Shown here: piece by piece, positions 35,731-47,812 of the stretch
Position numbering within the stretch: the first letter of the stretch is position 1
Layout: each line of letters begins with the position of its first letter
From: Collybiopsis luxurians FD-317 M1
Lineage: Eukaryota > Basidiomycota > Agaricomycetes > Agaricales > Omphalotaceae
NCBI GenBank assembly: GCA_000827265.1
Contig: KN834752.1
Span: forward strand, 1,044,948-1,108,947
DNA: 64,000 nt
Direction: 5' to 3'
Translations under genes and position numbers: made by a program
The notes under the pieces: model-generated
Databases searched by the model: none
What the model was told of the DNA's origin: nothing
What the model saw: only the letters and a program-made list of their open reading frames with translations

Positions 35731-37803
35731 ATGTTCACAATCCTTGCACGGCCTCCATTAAATGTAGGAGGTCTATTGATTACCGTCTTTGCCGTACGTC
35801 TCCCGCCTTATCCGCTAATTCTTTATTTCTCACCTGACATCTCTTTAATAGTCTATTCTTGAAGTCTTTCTACTATGTCTTGCTGGCTACGCTCTAGCAT
35901 GGAAGGGTATCCTCGATAAAAAAACTCAGAAGCAGTTGAACAGGATCAATGTATCCTTGTTCACGCCCTGTCTATTATTTTCAAAAGTTGCCTTTTTTTT
36001 GTCTCCAGGTTTTTCGCTTTTCTTCTAAGTTTTATTTCAGTAATCTAACTCCGTTCGGTAGAAAAACTTCGTGAATTATGGGTTATTCCAATCTTCTTCA
36101 TAATCGTCACTACAGTCTCGATGTCTGTTGCTTGGTTTTTGGGTGTAACGTTTAGACTCAGTAGATCTCAAAGGTACGTCCCTTCCAATTATTTTATTTT
36201 CCTTTTACCAAGTCGTTATTCAGGAGCTTCGCAATTGCTGCCTCCATGTTTATGAACTCCAACTCTCTCCCTGTCGCTCTCATGCAATCTCTCGTTGTCA
36301 CTGTTCATGGCCTCAAATGGACTTCGGACGATAACAAGAATGCGATGCTTGGTCGGGCACTAACCTATTTGGTTCTTTATAGTACATTTGGAATGATTGT
36401 GAGTTCTTCTCTGCCTTTGATTCTTTTGCATTCGTTGACCTCGAGAGTTAGCTGCGCTGGAGTTACGGCGTTCGTCTTCTCGCGCAGGCCGACGATCCTA
36501 TCGACTCTCCTATTCGACTTCCCGAAGATGGAGATGAGGATGGCGAAAGACGTATACGGGATCTTGAAGAGGCGATACAACCGGTCACTTCTTCTTCCAC
36601 GATAGCGGACAACACCGCTGCCGATTATCGTCCCAAGACGCCTAACATTGTGATTGACGATACTCACACCCGAAATTCATCTCCAAGTCCCTCCCCGCCG
36701 CCAGAAGACTTTGATAGAGATGCTACCTTGCGCGCGCGTCATCATCGCCGGAAATCCTCTTACTTTTACCGATCCTTCCCTAATTCACCCAATCAGTCCA
36801 GGGTATCTCTTGGCGAGGGCACGGTGGTAGCAAATGAGCCAGAGGAAGAGGATGGAGCTCGTAATGCCGAAATGTTCACTCGACAGCCTTTTCGCAGGCA
36901 GTCGTCTCATTATTCTCATTATTCCATCCCGGAGCCTCCATCTGCCATTCAAGCGTATCTCTTACATCCTTTGCTCACTTTTTGGCACGGCTTCACGGAC
37001 TTTATGACAGTGCCCCTTTATGCTGCCTTCTTGTCGATCATTGTCGCGATGGTTCCAGCCATGCAGCACGCATTGGAAGTGCACCTATATCCTATCAAAG
37101 GAGCGTTGGAAAGTGCTGGATCATGTTCTATCCCTGTGACACTTGTTGTCTTGGGCGCCTACTTTTACAAAGTGAAGGATGTCTCAGAGGAGATACGGGA
37201 TGTTGTGCCCACGAGAGTGGAAGGTGTGCAAGAGGCTGGCGTTATCCCGAACGGTCAAGGGGCTTCTTCTTCCGCGGTCGAGCATGTCAGAGATTTGTTC
37301 AAGAAATTGAATCCAAAGAACAGAAGACCCCCCTCACTTCTCTCCCAGGAAAGTGACGTGACGTTCCCTGGAGAGACGAGGACGGTGCTCATCTCAGTGA
37401 TTTCGAGGATGGTGCTTACACCGATGATCCTGATGCCACTGGTGGCTCTGGCTGCAAAGGAAGATTGGCATCATGTTTTCGAAGAGTGGGCGGTTTTTCT
37501 TTAGAGCTTGGTCGATGACGACTAATCCCCACGTTTTTCTAGTCCTGTATTTGTAGTGTCCAATGTACTACTAGTTTCGTCCCCGCCAGCCTTGACGCTT
37601 GCTCAGGTTCGTCTTTCTTTTTTTTGACACTACAAGACTGCCTGTTCATCTGTTTTTTTCTCGTTCATTAGATAACTCAAGCTGCGTCCGGTGATGCGTT
37701 CGAGCGACTCATATCTCGGACGATTTTCTGGAGTTATTGTGTCGTCACGCCGCCGCTGACCATTTGTTACGTTGTGGTTGGATTGCTCTTTGCGGGCTTG
37801 TGA
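35731..37803 (+). CDS. auxin efflux carrier / Mem_trans family protein (ECM3-like)
   Basis: Polytopic membrane protein of the PIN-like superfamily, in fungi usually in the endoplasmic reticulum, with undefined substrate. The N-terminal helices include ARPPLNVGGLLITVFA, EVFLLCLAGYALAWKGILDK and LFTPCLLFSKVAFFLSPEKL. Next are LWVIPIFFIIVTTVSM and the conserved MNSNSLPVALMQSL. A cytosolic loop of about 200 residues is rich in Ser, Pro and acids. C-terminal helices include AAFLSIIVAMVPAM, CSIPVTLVVLGAYFYKV, SRMVLTPMILMPLVALAA and FWSYCVVTPPLTICYVVVG. About nine exons, phases consistent at the ones checked. It lies between two glutathione-related genes, which may be coincidence. Confidence 0.88.
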
Positions 37804-38222
37804 GAGGCATTTTGATTTTACTTGAGTAGCTTGATGATTCTTGCTTTCATTTTCTTATGCTTCGAGAATAAATTGCTGTTTGATGTCTATGTCATCCTTC
37901 TAACTAGAAGTCACATACTATATACATGCCTAGTATATATGATCTCTATTTTTCGAACCCTGTCGTTGCTTTATAATAGGGCGTAAGTATGATTAATATC
38001 CCGGGATGTAGCCGTTGGGTAACGGGTTTTCCGACGGATTTTGCGACGGAACGTGACGTGGGATGGACGCGTTGCCCCCTGTACTATGTGCCGAAAGTCG
38101 ACGCGTCCTCCCGTTTATTTCGCAAGGTCCGAGAGAAAGTGCTTTGGGAAGGTATTTATGAAATGCCACTGAACTCCCGACCGATTCCCATTACAGTCGA
38201 ACTCTCTCTTAGATCGTTGACC
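37804..38222. other. intergenic, MAPEG promoter
   Basis: No gene. Two ACGCGT boxes occur at 38067-38072 and 38101-38106, with CCCCT between them (a stress-element-like pentamer). Confidence 0.5.
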
Positions 38223-39036
38223 ATGTCTACTACCTACACCGTTCCTGAAGGGTAAGAGCTTTGTCGTTCTCGAGCAGGCGACAGCACTGACCACACCGAT
38301 ACAAATTCTTACATAGCCTACCTTACGTCGGAGTCGCCCTCCTCTCCTCTGTTTTTCTTGTAGCCGGTCAGATAATGATCGTTGGGCGGCGGCGTAAGGC
38401 TGCTGGAATCAAGTATCCCCAGCTGTATGCGGAGAGAGAACAAGTGGAAAAGTCGGTTCATGCGTTCAAATTTAATTGTGCCCAGCGTGAGCGTTTTTAT
38501 GCTTTCTTTCGGTAGAACATAATGACGAACGAAGGATGTATTCTAGGTGCGCATTTGAACACGCTAGAATATTTACCACTTTTGTATTTGACGTAAGTGG
38601 ACGTCCTCTGGCTTGAACTTGTTGTGCTCATATAGTTATCCGCACTGCGTCACTTTGACTACTCTACTCTAAAGAACCTGCCTCACCGCAACCAAGCACC
38701 CCATCCTGGCAGCGTCTCTGTGTGGGACATGGGTCTTTACGAGAGTGTTGTACACTCGGGGGTATGTTTCTGATAAGCCTGAAAAGGTACGTAACTAGAA
38801 GCGATAGGGAACTATGCAACATGGACTGATTGACTGTTCTGCTTCGTTGGCGCTGCACAGAGAGGGTTCGGAGCGGAAACGAGCGTGGCAGCTTTATCAG
38901 GTGCGTTCAACTGTTATTGGTGCTGAAAGCTGGGTTTTGATCGGGTTATGCTGAGCATTTGTGCTTTTTTGAAGGTCTTATTGGAACCTCGATTTACACT
39001 GTCGGCAAAGCGGTATTGGCAGAGTGGCTTGCTTAA
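38223..39036 (+). CDS. MAPEG protein, microsomal glutathione S-transferase 3-like
   Basis: Small integral membrane protein that conjugates glutathione to lipophilic electrophiles or reduces lipid peroxides, in the endoplasmic reticulum. The start is MSTTYTVPEG; after an intron LPYVGVALLSSVFLVAGQ forms helix 1. The MAPEG hallmark is FNCAQRAHLNTLEYLPLLYL, with the conserved Asn, Gln-Arg and Asn-x-x-Glu. Helix 3 follows in ILAASLCGTWVFTRVLY. The end is GTSIYTVGKAVLAEWLA. Five to six exons, all in phase; length of about 150 residues is normal. Upstream ACGCGT boxes are noted separately. Confidence 0.92.
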
Positions 39037-39312
39037 AGAGTGGTTGGAAAGGACCATTGTCGATTTGGACCAGATGAGATGTTCTGCTTGAAGACTTATC
39101 ACTTTATCTTTTATTATTAGCGGACATATGCAATGAGCGTATATATTCCCAAAATTATCGTACAAGCTCGTTACTTAGATAAATGGCTTCTCTGTCACGT
39201 GGTTGTGATGTTCAGCTTTGACCGACCCTTTATTCACGAACGAGGGTATTCTTCGTGAACTTCAAAACGGCTAGCCAGATTGGATCGACCCTCTGGGCGG
39301 AAGCTTTTCGGT

Positions 39313-41892
39313 TCAGAACGAGTGTCGTTCCAGAAGCCCGTCAAAATACACCTTCAGCTGTTCAGTACCCTCCAGTGGCGCAACAGTTCCTACCCATCCA
39401 TCAGGCCTAAACACAATGATCGCGCCTCGCTTCAAATCCACACCATACATCTCATGCGCCTTCACGTCTGCGTCTAGGTAGACTTTGCCAAAGGGTCGAC
39501 AGCCAAGAACTTCTTGTCCTCCGTTACCGAATACAGCCGGGATGGTGAACCATTGGAATACTTGATGAGGAAAAAGGCTGACCAAGGAATCGGGTGTGGA
39601 AATGGCGGTTCTTAGTTTCAGAAGTGCTGGACGAGTATGTTCTGGGTTGCCGGCAAAGACGGTAATTCTGAATGATTTTTATGATTAGGGCGATGTCAAA
39701 GATTTGTATGGAGTCGTACGAAAATTTAGCGATGTTTTTTAAAATCTTTTGCAATCGAATTTGATCGCCGGTCCTATGCTGAGAATTCAGATCGGCATTG
39801 AACCAATATCCCCAAAGCTTCGTACCCAAGGGTGGTCAGGTAGACATCTGGACCTCGCTCACCAGGATCAGTAGTTGCTCTCGATGGGCCGGTAGTATTC
39901 AGATTGAGAAAGCTGGGCGCTATGAAGTTTTTCATGAGTTAGAATGTAGTGGCATGCGCTGATAGAAAGATGTACGATAGCTTATTCCTGTTTGATAGGC
40001 CGCGTTCAAGAGTTACCATACGAATTCCAGGATAGTTGAGGCTCTCACCAAGTCCGAGCGTAAAATGCTGCATATTGGCGTCGTTGAACCATTCTTTAAG
40101 AAGATCCCTATGCTACACATCAGGGTCTTATCAGGTCAGAGAATCAAGAGCGATACCTTGTGGGTTCCCTGCGTCCTTGGAATCGCGGCGGGTAGTGGCC
40201 CGATATGAGTGTAGAGATGACCTTGTCATTATCGATAACCTTTGTATCTTACGGATTCAGAAAAAATCAATCACTCTCGAGCTAAGATGAAGCGAACCGT
40301 TTGAACCACTTTCCTCCTTTCGGCATTATATGAATCAAGTAACTCTTTCTTCGAAAAGCCGTGAATGTGGAGCTGCGTAAGGAATTCAAGTTGGCAGTTT
40401 ACGTCGTGATTTGAGACGGGCATACAGCGAGTTTCCAGGCCAAGTTGACAGCGCTGCCAACATATAAGCGCATTTTTCCAGGATTGAGGGAGAACACTGA
40501 CTCATGCACCCCAGTATTCAGACCCTGAGCGGAACCAGAGCTGTGAGTATGGCAGGCGTCTCCGGCAAGAAACACGCGGCCGTCCACACAAAAGGAACTA
40601 GCGATGCGTTGTCCGATACCCTGCAAATACTTTTGAGACCGAGCTTTAACCTTCTGTTATGGACTGACGTATATAGTGAACCAGTCCACTTTGATGAACT
40701 CTAGCTCAAAAGGATGTAATGCTTGTTTTGCTTCTTCCACCGCAACTTCTTGGGTTACGCCTTCTATACCGCCATACTTTTCGAGGAGTGCGGCAGAGAA
40801 GACGTAACCAATGCGTGTCATGCCATTGTCTATGGGACACCAGAGGATTTGTCCATGGGAAGCCGAGTCTATGCTGTTTAAGCAGCGAAAATTTGGCATG
40901 TTGGTCTTTACCAGAGCGTCTATGCGAATCCAGCGATTTTGAGTATGCTCTCCTTCGAACGAGATGTTGGCAAGCTTTCGAACAGCTGATTTTCCACCCT
41001 AAGGTTGGTTAGAATGAGTCCGCTAATTTCAAGAGAAGCATGCTCACATCAGCACCAATCAAGTATTTACTAGGATAAGAAAAGTATTTGGTTCGTCGAT
41101 TGTAAAACATCCGAGGATTATTTACCATTGAGTCTCAATCACTTTCTGTGTCTTCAAGTCTTGAACCTGAACCTTCACAGGAAACTGGTCGCCTTCATTA
41201 ATTGTATACCCTTCCATTCGATGAAGCATCTTGGGTTGGATTCCATATAGCTCCGAAGTAACGTCAGTAAGAATTTCTTCAATGAGGCGCTGGCGCAGGT
41301 GCAGACTAGTAGGTTTATAAGGTGAAGGTAAGAGTAGTCGATATATGACGCAACTTACGCGAATTTGAAGAAAGTATCGCCTACGAAACCAGCTGCAGCA
41401 CAGCAGCATCGAATAAAGAATCAAACATACCGAGCCTGTCCATCCTATTTCCATACATTATGCCACCCTTGACACGTTGTCCTCTGAGAGATGTTAGTAA
41501 ATACTCAAATCTCGGAAAGGTTCACTTGCTCATGAAAGTGAAGACCGGACCGAGTGACTACGCCGGCTTGCAGTAGAGGTTCTGCGAGATCAAGCTGGTC
41601 TAACATTTCGACTGTTCGGGGCCACATTGTACAGGCACGACCATAGCAGGGCATTTGGCTCTTATCGTCTTGTTCTAGTAGCGGTTTCATGTTTTGAACT
41701 CGGAAAGATTGCAGTAATTCAGACCTATTACGCAAGGTTTGCAGCCAAAGCGGGCAATCTGATACGCCAAAAGCGAACCCACAGGTCCGCCGCCAATTCT
41801 TGGAGATATTACAAGTCAATGTTTGAATAGGCAAGCCTAGGTGAACAGAAATACTACATGACCACATCGTATGCTTCAGTTCCAGAGGACAT
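39313..41892 (-). CDS. FAD-dependent aromatic monooxygenase, phenol hydroxylase type
   Basis: Single-component flavoprotein hydroxylase using NADPH and O2 on phenolic substrates, in the cytosol. The start is MSSGTEAYDVVI, joined to the FAD dinucleotide motif IGGGPVGSLLAYQIARFG. Then come PCYGRACTMWPRTVEMLDQL, LRQRLIEEILTDVTSELYG, and the DG motif YLIGADGGKSAVRKLA. The second FAD motif is FLAGDACHTHSSGSAQGLNT followed by VNLAWKLA. The thioredoxin-like C-terminal domain shows VYLDADVKAHEMYGVD and IIVFRPDGWVGTVAPLEG. Many introns; the one near 41700-41760, between GCKP and LLEQDDK, I could not settle. All FAD-binding elements are present, so it looks functional. It shares a 197-bp divergent promoter with condensin CAP-D2. 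Confidence 0.87.
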
Positions 41893-42010
41893 GGTTAAAG
41901 GTAAAGGTTATGAGCACCTGCTTATCTTTAGCTCATCACATTCAAACTTTAAACTTTCAAGTGAATACCGGCTTTCGGCTCGTTCGGGCATCAATTAGGA
42001 AGAAGGACGC

Positions 42011-42036
42011 ACGCGTCACTCACGTGATTAACGCGT
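42011..42036 (+). promoter_or_regulatory. two MCB-like ACGCGT boxes flanking CACGTG
   Basis: ACGCGT at 42011-42016 and 42031-42036 with CACGTG at 42021-42026. They lie 54-79 bp before the condensin ATG. ACGCGT is the MluI cell-cycle box bound by MBF in yeasts and drives G1/S expression; CACGTG is the bHLH E-box. Function here is inferred. Confidence 0.5.
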
Positions 42037-42089
42037 TTTCGAACCGTGACTTGACGTGACACACTTTTTGTTCGTTGTCCTATCCAACG

Positions 42090-45000
42090 ATGGACTCAAA
42101 TTCTTTCGATCTCGCGGATGCCTTGGAAAGGCTCACATCATCGGGAGCTTCCAACTTTGAAATCACAAATGAAAGGGAAGTTACTCGGGGCGATGCAGAA
42201 CAACTACTCGAAGGTACGTTGCATTGTGAATCACTTGTATACAAATCAACAACTTGCGATTTTTCAGTGGCGGTCGAAGCCGTAGCGGAATCCAGTGAAT
42301 CCATAACAGATCCTGATATATTCGACATTTACTGCAGCCTCTTGAAGCATTCAGAAGTCGTCCCTGGAGCGGTCATGACCAAGTTGCTCGACTCTGTGAC
42401 CTCTGGTCTTTCTGTTCAAATCGACAGCGCCAGAAGGGACATACAAGCAGAAGAACAGCAGGTTTATTCCACCCATAAGACTCCCTTGGAAATGTACGCG
42501 TTTTTGCTGCAGTGGTTTGTTCAAGCTGCAGAGAAGGTGAAAGGGGAAGCAGAGCCTTCCACACCTGTACCAAAGGCTCGAAGAGGAAAAGGCATGAAAG
42601 CTGGAGTAGGTCGTTCTACTGCGAAAAAACACTCAGAGGAATGGTCGTGGTTTGGACATGTCGCTTCCACTCTCAGCCTGATCGGACGCCTTCTCGGGCA
42701 ATTGAACATCCAGCGGTTGTGGACCACAAATACAGAACGAGACCTATTCATTGGGTGAGGAGTGTTCAGACTCTCATATCTCTGTGATTTATTCTTTTTC
42801 CAGTTGCATTACTCGCCCAGCCTACCAAGTCGCGGAAAGCGAGTCGTTTATGAAATCAGCCGAAGTCGAACAGAACTTCTACAAAGTCATCTGTCGAGCT
42901 GTTAAAAACCACGGTCATGGGAATGCTGCAGCAATTCTGCTCTTGCAACGCCTCCAATATAACGAACATCTCGCTGAACCTATTGCCGAGTGTCTTGCTC
43001 TACTGGCGAAGGAATTTGATCACACCCAACTCGGCGATGAGATACTTCGCGAGATTTCCCAACGGACGTTTGCTGCGCAAGATACCAAAGGCCCTCGTAT
43101 CTTCGGTCGATTCCTTACCAAATTCGCAGAGCTTAGTCCGCGATCCGTGCTGAAGCAGCTCAGTTTGGTGATTGCCCAGTTGGATTCTGAGGTGATTCCG
43201 TTTCTTTTTCGCTTTGATTATGTCGGCTGAATGCATGGGACAGGCCTACCCAATGCGTAATGCTGTCGTGGAATCTATGGGGTACATTATCTTTGACTTG
43301 GCCGCAGCACTCGAAAATGGCACAGCAGATGACCCAAAGCAATTCGGAAAGAATATCAAAGGGTTATACAATCATCTCTTGGAACGCATGCTCGATAATT
43401 CCTCCTATGTGCGGGCCAAAGTCCTTTCCGTGCTCAGCCGGTTATGTCAGATTAAGAGCAAGTTCCCGAAACAAAGATTGGCAATGACGACAGCTGCTAT
43501 TGAAGCTCTTGAAGACAAGACGTCAACAGTTCGAAAGAACGCAGTCTCGCTTTTGATCAAGCTGATTATTACCCATCCGTGGTTCCATGAGCACGGGGGC
43601 ACGCTTTCCGAGGATGTTTTCCGGAAGGAGTACGATAAGCTCAAGGCGGAATTGGAAACGATTGAAAAAGCCGCTCAGCAGTCAATTGAAACTCAGGAAG
43701 GACAGGGAGCTGACGATGACGGGGCTAAACAGCAAAAGAAGAAAAAGAAGAAAAGGTCAGGATTCGCTTATAGTAACTCCCTGCATACTCACGCTGTTGT
43801 ACCAGAGCTGACAGAACTGAAAACGACATGGATGTTGATGACGAAGATGAGGAGACGACAGACGAGGAAGAAGATGACAATGAAGAAGACGACAATGAAG
43901 AGGAGGATAATGACTCAATGGCCGTGGACGACGAAGGACAGCCCTCAAGTTCCAAGCCTAAACCTCGTAAATCTCAGATCAATCTTGAAGCCTTCAACGA
44001 TGACGACGCAGTCAAGAAGCTTACCAGTATGGACACCGAGAGGCTTCGTCTTCAAAAGAAGTACTACTCGGACGCGTTGTTATTCATTCGCCAAATCGAC
44101 GATGCCTTGGGGGTCCTGGAGCAGATGCTTGGGTCCAAGAATAAGTCAGAAGTCTTGGAAGCCATTGAGTTTTTCAAAGTAGCTCATGATTACGGTTTGA
44201 ATGCCAAAGTACGTTTCCATTCCGACTTTCACTTCCCATATTTTCTAAAATGTTCACCAGGAGGGACTCAGAAAGATGCTTCATCTGATTTGGAGCAAGG
44301 ACAACAACGCGACCTCCGAAGATGGCAAGGAGCTCAAAGGTGTTCGTGCGCGATTACTAGAGTGCTACCATGAGATCTACTTCACTCCTATTCGGGATCC
44401 GCAAATGTCGGCAAAACAACAGGTTAGTAGAATTACGAAGAACATGATAGAGTAAGCGCTTTTTCGTCCTGCCATACTTTTCTCGCTAATTCGAACCTTT
44501 AGACGGACTTTCGACTCTACGCTTGCCGAGTTGACAAGTTTAGAGGAGATGATGCGCTCAATGATGCAGGATGAGCACTATCGCATTCATGACGATGTGA
44601 TAAATAGGCTCTGGCAAATCTTCAGTGAGTGTCCTATCGTAGGTCTGTCTGGGGACATCGATATCATTCGTTTATAGAGGCTGAAAAGCCCATTCCAAAC
44701 TTTCAACGCCGCGGGGCAATCATCATACTGGGCATGCTCGCTCTGGCAGATCAGAGCATTTTAGCTGATAAAGTGGATATCATGCTGAAGGTTGGACTGG
44801 GCGCTTTGGGAAAGGTCAAAGCAGTGATTTTTAAAACCATTTCTCGAACTAAAAAGGATAACAGAAAGATCTCACTTTGGCTCGTTATACTTGTGTTGCA
44901 CTGCAGCGCCTTGCCGGTAGTGCGAAGAAAGTGAAAGGTTGGGTTAGCGGAAACTCTTGTTCGATTCAAGTACTCACTTTCTCATGTAGGTGCAGTGAAA

Positions 45001-46957
45001 CAGACGAGGCGGTTCGAGATGGAGAATCCGATTTTCCGCAAGATGCGAGATGCTATCGAACGTCCTTGTCGGTCGAAAGACTGGTTTGGCCTTGCGGAAC
45101 AAGCTATCAACACTATCTATGCTCTGGGCCAGCAGCCCGACGCGTTTTGCAGCGACATCATCAAGAGGATGACAGTCCGAGTTTTCACTTCCAAGGAAAC
45201 TAGCCAGACGCCAGCGAGGGATCCTGATGCCATGGATGAAGATCCGCCGGAAAATTCACAGGCCTCTGACAAGGGTGACTCGTTCGAACTTGCCCAGTTG
45301 TTGTTCGTGGTAGGACATGTTGCCATCAAACAGATTGCCTATCTTGAGGTAGTGGAACGTGAAATGAAGAAGCAGAGAGACGCTCAGAAGGCTGGTAAGC
45401 GCTGGCAGTTCTAATTTTTCTCAGGCCGTATCAATATTGTTAATCTACAGCGGACAATGCGCAAAACGGTCCTCAGCCTGCCGACAAGGAGGTAGAAGAG
45501 CTTGATCAAGTGGCCGGAAACGCTGAGGACGAAATCGGGGACAGGATCTCAGAGATCCGGGAGCATGAAATGCTTCATGGTCCAGACGCTCTTCTCGCTG
45601 TCTATGGGCCCATGCTTGTGAATATCTCTGGCAGCCCTCAGAAGTTCAAGGTACACCGACCAATTTGGACCATTACACTCTTACTCAGCTTTTACTGTTC
45701 TATTTTAGAATCCTGTCCTACGAGCGGCCGCCACCCTGTCTCTTAGTAAATTCCTCTGCGTTAGCCCCCAGTTTTGCGATAACCATCACCGATTGCTGTT
45801 CAGAATTCTCGAAACGTCGAAGGACGCCGGTATACGGAGTAACATTGTCATCGCCCTAGGAGATGTCGCCGTATCGTTCAGCAGCATCATTGATGAGAAC
45901 AGTAACGAATTGTACAAGGGTCTCTCTGACCGCGACCCAATCGTGAAAAAGAATACTCTGATGGTGCTCACACATTTGATCTTGAATGGGATGATCAAGG
46001 TCAAAGGTCAACTTGGAGAGATGGCTAAGTGTGTCGAGGATGAGGATGAGCGTATCGCGGATCTTGCAAAGTTGTTCTTCCAAGAACTTTCGACCAAAGA
46101 TAATGCGATATACAACAATCTACCTGACGGTAAGCTCTTCTCTCCATATGAAGCCTTTTCATGTCATAACTTACAACTTCTGACAGTGATCAGTCATCTC
46201 TCCGCAGGAGAGCACGCTGTCGAAGAGGAAATGTTCCAGAAGACGCTTAAATTTATCTTTGGTTTCATTGAAAAAGTACAGAAGAGATTTACTCCACTGT
46301 CCGTTCTATGATGCTGATCCTCACTTCGTCATAAGGAAAAGCAAGCCGAAAATATCGTTGAGAAACTTTGCCAACGATTCCGTCTCGCTGATGATCCACG
46401 GCAGTGGCGCGATATTGCTTTCTGCTTGTCCCTATTGCCGTATAAATCGGAGAAATCAATCAAAAAACTCACCGAGGGTTTACCATTCTATAGAGACAAA
46501 TTACACGAGGAAGGTGTGTTTGAAAGGTTCCTGGAGATTCTCAACAAGGTTTGTGGCGTTTCTCACTACTCGACAAATTGATTACGAATGATTTTTTTTG
46601 TCCAGTCGCGACTGAACAAGAGTAAGAACGAAATCGGCACTGACTTGAAGGAGTTCGAAGAGGTAGCTTTCTTCGTTGAACGAGGTTCATGGGTTTTGCT
46701 AATGCTCCTGCTAGACACTCGAAGAGCATCGACGTCAAGGACAAGACGACCACGAGCTGGAAAAACGGGCCAAGGGTAAGAAGGCGCAGGTGAAGAAACG
46801 CGCGACAAGGAGGAGTAAGTCTTGTTCGCTCTGAGCAGAGAATGTTGTTGACGATATTCCAGACCCGCGTGAAAAACGGAAGCCGTCTCGGCCGTCTCAG
46901 TCGACTCAGGATGATGGTGATGAATCCGCAGGAGAAGCAGAAGAAACTGAGGAGTAG
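42090..46957 (+). CDS. cnd1: condensin complex subunit 1 (CAP-D2)
   Basis: HEAT-repeat regulatory subunit of condensin, needed to compact and segregate mitotic chromosomes. The start is MDSNSFDLADALERLTSSGA. Conserved parts include ILLLQRLQYNEHLAEPIAEC, AYPMRNAVVESMGYIIFDLA, MLDNSSYVRAKVLSVLSRLC and DKTSTVRKNAVSLLIKLIIT. An acidic insert (43825-43920) follows, then NFQRRGAIIILGMLALAD, LARYTCVALQRLAG, IVKKNTLMVLTHLILNGMIK, IADLAKLFFQELSTKDNAIY, NNLPD, EKLCQRFRLADDPRQWRDIA and SEKSIKKLTEGLPFYRDKLH. The tail is basic then acidic, ending GEAEETEE. About sixteen exons. Length near 1,340 residues fits the family. No lesion seen. Confidence 0.93.
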
Positions 46958-47229
46958 TTATAGGCTGCGACTGCCTTATTGATTCATTTCTGCGCATCTC
47001 ATACTGTCAGTCTTGGCATGCTGTTCTCATTTATTATTATTTCTGTTATACTATACCTACACTGTACACTGATCCTATACTTACTGTGCGCCACTGAACA
47101 AGCTAGACGCGTCGCGTGGAAAAGAATCACGTGAGGAGGTGAATATCAGGTTCGGCGCTACGGCACAGCAACCCAAGTTGATCTAACGACCTTTCATCTC
47201 CACCTCATCTATCTCTTCCAACAACCGCT

Positions 47230-47812
47230 ATGGTAAAAATACTTCTTGCGTCCATGTAGCTTGCCACTGATCAAATAATTTCTAGGCCTCCGGTGTCGGT
47301 GTGAACGCTAGCAGTCTCGCAGACTTTGAGACTTTGAAGTTGGGCAAGAAGTTCAGATACATCATCTACAACCTCAACAAAGATAACACTGAAATCATCA
47401 CCGAAAAGACCTCTGACTCGAAAGATTATGAAGAATTTATTTCTCATCTTCCAGAAACTGAGTGTCGATGGGCCGTTTATGACTTTGAGTTTGAGAAGGA
47501 AGGCGAAGGAATTAGGAACAAGCTTTGCTTCTTTATGTGGTGAGTGTCGATTGCTCCTTCCCGCCTATCACACCGTTGCTGATTTTCCTTAATAAGGTCA
47601 CCCGATGACGCCAAAATTAAAAACAAGATGTTGTTTGCCTCCTCGAAGGATGCCTTAAGGAAGGCGCTGACTGGTATTGCCGTCGAGATACAAGGGACTG
47701 AGCTGAGCGAGGTTTCATACGAAGCCGGTACGTTTTACATTTCTATCTGACTCATCTCGACTCATTGTCTGCGCTGGCAGTGTTGGACAAGGCCAAGAGG
47801 GCGGGACGTTAA
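47230..47812 (+). CDS. COF1: cofilin (ADF/cofilin actin-severing protein)
   Basis: Binds and severs actin filaments in the cytosol. The start codon stands alone in exon 1: ATG at 47230-47232 is followed at once by an intron (47233-47285). Exon 2 begins [20 protein letters not shown]. Then [60 protein letters not shown] with the actin-binding [15 protein letters not shown] helix, and [16 protein letters not shown] to the stop. Three to four introns in phase. The intron after the first codon is a known habit of fungal cofilin genes. About 138 residues, complete. Confidence 0.96.
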
